From: an uncultured Lachnospiraceae bacterium
GTDB taxonomy: Bacteria; Bacillota; Clostridia; Lachnospirales; Lachnospiraceae
Length of the DNA stretch: 25,831 bases
Direction of reading: 5' to 3'
Assembly: GCA_947591115.1 (NCBI GenBank)
Contig: CANQCX010000003.1
Coordinates: 1-25,831 of the forward strand
Shown: positions 20,916 to 25,831 of the stretch, in pieces
Layout of the letters: each line of letters begins with the position of its first letter
How positions within the stretch are numbered: the first letter of the stretch is position 1
Made by a program: the position numbers and the translations under genes
Notes under the pieces: generated by a model
What the model was told of the DNA's origin: nothing
Databases searched by the model: none
The model's input: only the letters and a program-made list of their open reading frames with translations

Positions 20916-22559
20916 TCAAAGCGAGGAAGGCGGCTGCATAGAGCCGCCCTGTTCCGAAGGGGATTGCATGGAGCCGTCCTGTCCCGAAGGGGATTGCATG
21001 GAGCCGTCCTGTCCCGAAGGCGGCTGCATAGAGCCGCCGCGCTCCCGAGGAAACTGCATAGAGCCGTCCTGTCCCGAAGGCGGTTGCATAGAGCCGTCCT
21101 GTCCCGAAGGCGGCTGCATAGAGCCGTCCTGTCCCGAAGGCGGCTGCATAGAGCCGCCTTGTTCCGGAAGCGTCCCCTTGTTTCCACGCATTCCGCCGTT
21201 TCCGGAGGTACCGTAGATTTGTCCGGACATGGTTACGGAAACGGATTCCGTACCGGAGGTTACGGTATAGGTTCCGGACGACGTGATCTGCGGACAACTG
21301 AGAACTACGCAGTTGTAGGATTTTTCCGGCGAATAGGAAAGAAGCTCCTGTCCTTCGCTGTCCAGCAGCGATATTGTTTCGGAGGAAACGGAGGAAAAGG
21401 AAACAAGCATACTGGCCTGTGTGGAATCGCTGCCGAAATTCTGCGCCATGCCGCTGTATCCGGAGGCGGCAAAGATTCCTCCTGAAATTGCTGCGTTTCC
21501 GGCATAATCAAGCGCGCTGTTTCCGTCGTTGGACGGGCCGGAAACATAGGTTTCTCCTCCGGTAATCAGCAGACCTCCGTTGGAGTCGATTCCGTCTCCG
21601 TCGGCATCAATGAAAAGAGAACCGCCGTTAATGGTAATCATGCAGCTGCTGTCTGCTGCCATCGGATCTGCGTTTGTGGAAGAAGCGTTGGAGGCATTCA
21701 GTCCGTCGTCGCTGGCGCGGAGGGAAACAGAGCCGCCGTCAATGGTAATCGTCAATCCTTCGATTCCTTCTTTGCAGGTATCAATCGTTATGCTTCCGTC
21801 GGCAAGATAGAACATGCCATCGGAATGCAGTCCGTCTTTTCCGGCCGAAAGGGAGAATTCCCCGTCGGCGATGCGGATGCTTTCTTTTCCGGAAACCGCA
21901 TGGGAAGCCGCCTTGATACGGTAGGTGCCGTCTGCGAAAACGAGATCATCTTTAGAGACGATTCCATGACCGTATGCGCAGGAAACCGTTAAAGCGCCGC
22001 TTCCGTTGATGGTCAGATCGTCTTTGGAAAAGATGGCGGCGTCAATGTTGTTGTCGTCAATTGCTGCAAATTCCCCCGTTGTACTTACGGAGTTTTCCGA
22101 ATCCGGAGCAAGCGTCAGAAAAACCTTATCCGCCTGAAGAACGTAAATTCCTGCGCTGGAAGAATTCGTAATCGCGGCGCCGTTTAGCACAAGCTGTACT
22201 TTTTCGGAAGCATCGACATTGACGACGACCTGTCCGTCGGAAAGCGTGCCGGAAAGAAGATAGGTTCCTTCTTCCGTTATGGTTATGGTATTTTCTTCTA
22301 TCGTTACGGAGGAAGCCTCGCAGGAGGAAGCATCGTCCGCAAGCTGGATTTTTACTGCCGAGGCTTCCTCATAGCTGCTATCCAGATCTCGGTCGGTAAA
22401 CAGGCTGTCGGTAGTTTCGGCAGACAGATTGGTAAAACCGGAATTGCCGGAGTTATCGGTATTTTCGGTTTTTCCGGCGCTGCTGCTGCAGCCGATGAGC
22501 GCAGCGGATAATACGGCCGCGCCGCAAAAAGCGCAAAATCTATGCATGTTATAATTCAT
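20916..22559 (-). CDS. Carbohydrate-binding lipoprotein (Cthe_2159 type) with repeat tail
   Basis: Secreted lipoprotein of 547 residues. The signal peptide has lipobox A-L-I-G-C (cysteine at 24), followed by a Ser/Asn/Gly-rich linker (about 25-60). The middle (about 90-470) is a repetitive beta-helix-like domain of the Cthe_2159 family, with repeated GSxTI, ADGTY, DGLHSDG, DDGLNAS and GDGIDSNGG turns that look calcium-binding. The C-terminus is eight 10-residue repeats GSMQPPSGQD (variants SPSEQ, FPRER). The founding member in Clostridium thermocellum was reported to bind acidic plant polysaccharide; the ligand here is unknown. The start at ATG 22559 has AGGAGG 9 bases upstream and overlaps the DUF4956 stop by 11 bases. 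An upstream in-frame start at 22625 would spoil the signal peptide. Confidence 0.87.
   Translation of the reverse strand: MNYNMHRFCAFCGAAVLSAALIGCSSSAGKTENTDNSGNSGFTNLSAETTDSLFTDRDLDSSYEEASAVKIQLADDASSCEASSVTIEENTITITEEGTYLLSGTLSDGQVVVNVDASEKVQLVLNGAAITNSSSAGIYVLQADKVFLTLAPDSENSVSTTGEFAAIDDNNIDAAIFSKDDLTINGSGALTVSCAYGHGIVSKDDLVFADGTYRIKAASHAVSGKESIRIADGEFSLSAGKDGLHSDGMFYLADGSITIDTCKEGIEGLTITIDGGSVSLRASDDGLNASNASSTNADPMAADSSCMITINGGSLFIDADGDGIDSNGGLLITGGETYVSGPSNDGNSALDYAGNAAISGGIFAASGYSGMAQNFGSDSTQASMLVSFSSVSSETISLLDSEGQELLSYSPEKSYNCVVLSCPQITSSGTYTVTSGTESVSVTMSGQIYGTSGNGGMRGNKGTLPEQGGSMQPPSGQDGSMQPPSGQDGSMQPPSGQDGSMQFPRERGGSMQPPSGQDGSMQSPSGQDGSMQSPSEQGGSMQPPSSL
20929..21168. repeat. Eight 30-bp tandem repeats inside the lipoprotein gene
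   Basis: Eight consecutive 30-base units, exactly in phase, begin GGCGGCTGCATAGAGCCG on the plus strand (variants GGGGATTGCATGG, GGAAACTGCATAG). They encode the GSMQPPSGQD tail on the minus strand. Several units are nearly identical, so recombination or slippage could change copy number in steps of 10 residues without frameshift. Confidence 0.93.
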
Positions 22560-23241
22560 AAGTGTGTACCTCCTGTCTTGCAATACTGATTTCAAGATTG
22601 CCGTTTCGGCATCGCAACTGGTCAATGAATTCCTTTTCTTTGGACAGATCCTTCATGACGATGTTGTAGTTTAATTTAAACAGACTTCCCATATTGGTAG
22701 TCTTTACAGATACCATTTCATAGGACGATGTATATTGTTTGAGCAGATCGTCAAACAATTCGCTGTAATTCAAATCTTCCGGAACCGTAATGTGCAGCGT
22801 TTTTTCGATGACGGGATGCTTCGGAATGCCAAAGCCGACTGCGGTAAACAGCAGCATCGCGCAACCCAGAAGCAGCGAAAACAGCACCGCATAGCCTAAA
22901 AATCCCATTCCGGTTATCAGTCCGGCTCCCATAGCCAGAAAGATCATGCCGATTTCTTTGGCGGTTCCGGGAACGGAGCGGAAGCGAACAAGGCTGAATG
23001 TGCCCGCTACCGCAACGCCCGCGCCGATATTGCCGTTGACCATCAGGATCACGACGCATACGATTGCGGGCAGAAGCGCCAGCGTAATGACAAAGCTTTG
23101 CGTAACGTGCGTTTTATAACTGTATACAAAGGCGAAAAAACAGCCGATGAAAAAAGATACGGCAATACAAAGTAAAAATTGGGAAACCGGAATGGCGGTT
23201 GTTCCCGTTTGAAAAATTCCCTGAAAAAATGTATTAAGCAT
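22549..23241 (-). CDS. DUF4956 membrane protein
   Basis: Integral membrane protein of 230 residues. About four to five hydrophobic segments lie within residues 18-137 (FLLCIAVSFFIGCFFAFVYSY, then VITLALLPAIVCVVILMV, AMGAGLITGMGFLGYAVLFSLLLGCAMLLF). The conserved family stretch GAGVAVAGTFSLVRFRSVPGTAKEIG is at about 73-98, and a soluble C-terminal domain (about 145-230) faces the cytoplasm by the positive-inside rule. Biochemical function is unknown. GGAGGG precedes the ATG. It overlaps the VTC gene by 8 bases and the lipoprotein gene by 11, so the three are one translational unit. DUF4956 genes are commonly neighbours of VTC-domain genes. Confidence 0.88.
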   Translation of the reverse strand: MLNTFFQGIFQTGTTAIPVSQFLLCIAVSFFIGCFFAFVYSYKTHVTQSFVITLALLPAIVCVVILMVNGNIGAGVAVAGTFSLVRFRSVPGTAKEIGMIFLAMGAGLITGMGFLGYAVLFSLLLGCAMLLFTAVGFGIPKHPVIEKTLHITVPEDLNYSELFDDLLKQYTSSYEMVSVKTTNMGSLFKLNYNIVMKDLSKEKEFIDQLRCRNGNLEISIARQEVHTYEL

Positions 23242-23953
23242 AGTGGCAGAGCCCTCCGTTTTTCTGATATTGATAAAGTGTTTGATACGCCGTTCCGTAC
23301 TTGGAAAAAGAAGTTCGGTAAATATGGTTCTGACTGAGCCAAGCGGACAGCCAGAGAGGAATGGCGTCTTTTACTTTGATTTCCATAAGAACCGTATCGT
23401 TGTCTAAAAGCGGCGTCCCGTAAATGCCGCTGCACAGGGAAAGATTCCGACTGCGCCAAAGGATGTTTTCATCAAACGTGATCCGGAAATCCGGATCGTC
23501 TTTTCCGTAAAACGCCTCCCGCTGGTAGGTTAAAAGCATCGCAGGACGAAGCGTTTCGTAGTGTTGGAGCGTATAATCGATTTCATGGACGATCTGGGTG
23601 TCCATATCGCAGCTCCTTTTAAAAAGAAAATGCTCGGCCTCGGCCTCCGTCATTCCGACGCGGCGTTTGTAAACAACGGAATCGTATTTCTTTTTCAGCT
23701 CCACAAATACGGTGCTGTTTTTATGGGCGACTCCGTAGCTGCGAAGTCTTAATTTTTCCTTATAGAGAGGGTGTTCCATAGAACGGCGGACAAGCAGATA
23801 ATCCGGCGTATCGAAATAAAGGCTTTGGATAGCGCTTTTTCCATGAGAATCCGGAATCATGCGGGACCTCATTTCTGTCTGGATAAGATCCCGCTGCGCA
23901 CGTGTGAGAAGATATTTGATCTCATATCTTTTAAAAATCATTTGATCGCTCAT
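23234..23953 (-). CDS. VTC-domain polyphosphate polymerase-like protein
   Basis: Protein of 239 residues with the VTC/CYTH triphosphate-tunnel fold that in yeast Vtc4 makes polyphosphate from ATP. Tunnel residues visible in order: R9-Y10-E11-x-K13-Y14, the SLYFDTPDY strand (44-52), K67-x-R69-x-R71, E85-x-K87, K96-R97-R98, and E191-x-K193 in VLMEIKVKD. The paired basic residues and acidic metal ligands appear intact, so catalytic activity is plausible, though bacterial members are poorly tested. No SPX or transmembrane part is present; DUF4956 encoded next may supply the membrane anchor. The start at ATG 23953 has AAAGGAG upstream, which can be sequestered in a hairpin. Confidence 0.88.
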   Translation of the reverse strand: MSDQMIFKRYEIKYLLTRAQRDLIQTEMRSRMIPDSHGKSAIQSLYFDTPDYLLVRRSMEHPLYKEKLRLRSYGVAHKNSTVFVELKKKYDSVVYKRRVGMTEAEAEHFLFKRSCDMDTQIVHEIDYTLQHYETLRPAMLLTYQREAFYGKDDPDFRITFDENILWRSRNLSLCSGIYGTPLLDNDTVLMEIKVKDAIPLWLSAWLSQNHIYRTSFSKYGTAYQTLYQYQKNGGLCHYA

Positions 23954-23956
23954 GAC

Positions 23957-23995
23957 AGTTCTCCTTTCTGATAATCGCAGTTTAACGGGAGAACC
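23957..23995 (-). promoter_or_regulatory. Hairpin masking the VTC ribosome binding site
   Basis: In the minus-strand mRNA, GTTCTCC (23994-23988) is perfectly complementary to GGAGAAC (23964-23958), extended by one G-U pair, with a 23-base loop. The second arm contains the GGAG of the ribosome binding site for the VTC gene. Formation would lower translation of the VTC-DUF4956-lipoprotein unit. Confidence 0.5.
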
Positions 23996-24024
23996 TTAAA
24001 AGAACTTAAAAAAGAAAAATTATT

Positions 24025-25299
24025 TTATAAAGTTACCGTAAACAAAATGGAGGTTCCGTCTTCACTCTGTGCGGTAATGCGGCCTTTATGCGCGGACACG
24101 ATGGCTTTTGCGGCAGAAAGGCCGATCCCATGTCCTCCGGTCGTCTGGCTGCGCGAAGAATCCGGTCGGTAAAAACGTTCAAATAAAATATCCTGCCGCC
24201 CCGCTTTTAGGCCGGATGCCGGATTCCATACCGTAAGGATCCGTTTTTTCCCGTCTGCAGAAAGAGACAGGCGGATTTCGCTGTTTTCGGAGGAATATTT
24301 TACGGCGTTATCCAGCAGAAGGGAAACAAGCTGCCGGAGCGCCTCCTCGTTTCCATGATAAGACAGGTTGGGCTCCACGCTGCAGATCAGCTTCTTTTTC
24401 TGCGCCTCCGCAACCGTCATAAACGGCTGGGCAGCCTCCAAAACGGCATCGGAAAGGGAAAAATCAAACATCGCCAGCACCGTAGAGTCTTCGTCCATAC
24501 GGGAGAGAAAGACCAGTTTTTCCGTAAGCTGCGCAAGACGCTTTGTCTGATGATGAATGCTCTGTGTCCACTCGTTTTCGCCCTGCTCCATTTCCAGCAC
24601 TTCGGTATTTGCATCGATGATGGTCAGCGGCGTTTTCAGTTCATGACCGGCATCGGTAATAAATCTTTTTTGCTTTTCATAGCTTTCTGCAACCGGCTGT
24701 ACGATCATTCGGGAAAACACCACAACAAGTAAAAATACCAGAAGAATTCCGATCAGGCTGATGGCTGCGCTGGCAAACAGAAAAGAGCGGAACGTGTCCA
24801 GCTCCCGTTCACAGTTTAGGAAAATATACATTGAAGCGGATTCCGACGATCCGTCCGCTTCGGAAACAACGCAGTATTTATAATTGTGGAAAAAGCCGGA
24901 GCGTTTTCCGCTTTCCAAGCAGCTTTGGGCGTACTCCTGCGCCGTTTCCGCGCTGATCGAGGCAATGTTTCCGGTATTGATATGGGTAATATTTCCCTCG
25001 GAATCAAAGGTTACCGTAAAATAACGGGTATCAAACGGGGTTTCGGCGGATATTCCGGAATGGAATTTCTGATTCAGGGCAGGCTCTTTTTCCGGCTGGG
25101 CAGGCTCCATAAAAGGATTGCCGGAGGGCGGAGCAGAAAGCATACCTTTGTTTTCGGCAAGAAGGGAAAGGCGTGCGTCGATCGTCCGGTTGATATTGGC
25201 ATAATTGATGATATTGATACTGCCGATTAAAACGGTCAGAACGAGGATTACGGAGATCATGGCAATGCCGATAAATTTTTTCTGCAGTGTTTTAATCAT
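24025..25299 (-). CDS. Sensor histidine kinase
   Basis: Membrane sensor kinase of 424 residues. TM1 is about 9-32, then an extracytoplasmic sensor region (about 33-170, with Pro-rich SAPPSGNPFMEPAQPEKEP), then TM2 about 173-196. The H-box ITDAGHELKTPL has phospho-acceptor H219. The catalytic domain has the N-box QLVSLLLDNAVKYSSE, FERFYRPDSSRSQTTGGHGIGL and the terminal IVSAHKGRI. There is no clear HAMP domain between TM2 and the H-box. The start at ATG 25299 is supported by GGAGGAAG and overlaps the response-regulator stop by 8 bases. The stimulus is unknown. Confidence 0.94.
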   Translation of the reverse strand: MIKTLQKKFIGIAMISVILVLTVLIGSINIINYANINRTIDARLSLLAENKGMLSAPPSGNPFMEPAQPEKEPALNQKFHSGISAETPFDTRYFTVTFDSEGNITHINTGNIASISAETAQEYAQSCLESGKRSGFFHNYKYCVVSEADGSSESASMYIFLNCERELDTFRSFLFASAAISLIGILLVFLLVVVFSRMIVQPVAESYEKQKRFITDAGHELKTPLTIIDANTEVLEMEQGENEWTQSIHHQTKRLAQLTEKLVFLSRMDEDSTVLAMFDFSLSDAVLEAAQPFMTVAEAQKKKLICSVEPNLSYHGNEEALRQLVSLLLDNAVKYSSENSEIRLSLSADGKKRILTVWNPASGLKAGRQDILFERFYRPDSSRSQTTGGHGIGLSAAKAIVSAHKGRITAQSEDGTSILFTVTL

Positions 25300-25831
25300 G
25301 AGCTTCCTCCAGTGAATAGCCAAGTCCGCGGGTTACTTTAATGACGGCGCCGGCGTCCAGCGACGCCAGTTTTTTACGCAGATAAGACAGGTAAGTCCAT
25401 ACGACGTTCTGTTCCGCGTCGCTGTCGAATCCCCAGATCCGATCCATAAACTGTTCCGTTGAAATGACCTGTCCGGGACGTATCATCAGCATTTCCAGCA
25501 TTTGAAATTCCTTGTTTCCCAGCCGGCAGGAGGCGCTCGGAGATGTAAGCCGGTAGGTAGCGCGGTCAAGCGAAAGATTGGAAAAATGCAGAACGGAATC
25601 GGTCGTATCGGTCTGCCGTCTGGTCATGGCGCGGATGCGCGCCAGCAGTTCCTTCATAGCAAACGGCTTGGTCAGGTAATCGTCCGCTCCGCTGTCGAGT
25701 CCGTTGACGCGGTCGTCAATTTCCGATTTTGCGGTAAGCAGCAGTACCGGAACGGAGCTGCCGTTAGCGCGTATTTGCCGCAGTACGCTCAGTCCGTCCA
25801 TTTTTGGCATCATAATATCCAGAATGGCTCC
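25292..25831 (-). CDS. OmpR-family response regulator (N-terminus outside the window)
   Basis: Response regulator; 179 C-terminal residues are in view, and the first about 45-50 lie beyond the right edge. The frame stays open to 25831 and includes the phospho-acceptor aspartate in AILDIMMPKMDG, so an ATG at 25813 is internal. The receiver part continues with VLLLTAKSEIDDRVNGLDSGADDYLTKPF, with the conserved Thr and Lys. The winged-helix Trans_reg_C domain (about 85-175 of this fragment) has LGNKEFQMLEMLM and VWTYLSYLRKKL. It is first in the operon RR-HK-VTC-DUF4956-lipoprotein if no promoter intervenes in the 71-base HK-VTC gap; none is obvious. Confidence 0.95.
   Translation of the reverse strand, partial: GAILDIMMPKMDGLSVLRQIRANGSSVPVLLLTAKSEIDDRVNGLDSGADDYLTKPFAMKELLARIRAMTRRQTDTTDSVLHFSNLSLDRATYRLTSPSASCRLGNKEFQMLEMLMIRPGQVISTEQFMDRIWGFDSDAEQNVVWTYLSYLRKKLASLDAGAVIKVTRGLGYSLEEAHD

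Noticed and set aside
20929..21168. CRISPR array
   Set aside because: The 30-bp units abut without spacers and are in frame inside a gene.
20839..21216. Cysteine-rich plus-strand open frame with EGGCIEPSCP repeats
   Set aside because: It is the antisense reading of the lipoprotein repeat region, and the minus-strand frame extends into a full signal-peptide protein. No ribosome binding site supports it.
22560..22625. Longer lipoprotein start within the DUF4956 gene
   Set aside because: It adds 22 polar residues in front of the signal peptide and lacks a ribosome binding site, while ATG 22559 has AGGAGG.

Overview
The window looks like a chromosomal segment of a Clostridia-class Firmicute, most likely a Lachnospiraceae member. 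The evidence is the spc/alpha ribosomal gene order with rpsD inside the alpha cluster, an adenylate kinase with a four-cysteine zinc LID, SpoVG, the paired glgC-glgD genes, DnaD/DnaI-type replication loaders, strong AGGAGG ribosome binding sites and near-consensus sigma-A promoters. This is inference from protein content; no database search was run.

Layout. (1) 1-8869, + strand: end of the spc cluster and the alpha cluster: rplF (5' cut by the window edge), rplR, rpsE, rpmD, rplO, secY, adk, map, infA, rpmJ, rpsM, rpsK, rpsD, rpoA, rplQ, closed by a strong terminator at 8876-8915. Two internal promoters (before rpmJ and before rpsM) and three unusual leader/intergenic regions sit here: a compact three-way-junction fold before rpmJ, a pseudoknot-capable hairpin with a T-run before rpsM, and a 21-bp direct repeat before rplQ. 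(2) 8934-9527, + strand: an HD-domain nucleotidase-like gene, meeting the next operon tail to tail. (3) 9517-13613, - strand: dnaD-like, dnaI-like, a long divergent PRPP synthetase and a membrane-anchored DUF1287 protein, apparently one operon, preceded by paired DnaA-box-like 9-mers. (4) 13850-15229, - strand: murC. (5) 15501-18183, + strand: glgC-glgD-spoVG. (6) 18273-19402, - strand: a small XRE regulator and an SDR oxidoreductase resembling EF-P 5-aminopentanone reductase. (7) 19480-19553: tRNA-Pro(CGG), followed by an AT-richer LytTR-regulator/membrane-protein pair (19841-20811). (8) 20916-25831, - strand: an OmpR-family response regulator (cut by the right edge), a histidine kinase, a VTC-type polyphosphate polymerase domain protein, a DUF4956 membrane protein and a Cthe_2159-type carbohydrate-binding lipoprotein whose C-terminus is eight 10-residue repeats.

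How the genes work together: regions 1-3 cover translation, transcription, secretion and replication loading together with nucleotide supply. Region 4 is peptidoglycan precursor synthesis and region 5 is glycogen storage. Region 8 reads as a two-component-controlled cell-envelope system linking a polyphosphate-polymerase-fold enzyme, a membrane partner and a surface lipoprotein. It is the least understood protein system here. The RNA leaders of the ribosomal genes and the DnaA-box cluster before dnaD are the most interesting non-coding signals.

No mobile element, CRISPR array or rRNA is visible. No gene-free stretch exceeds 300 bases. The largest (5452-5724, 15230-15500, 19554-19840) are described through the sites they hold.
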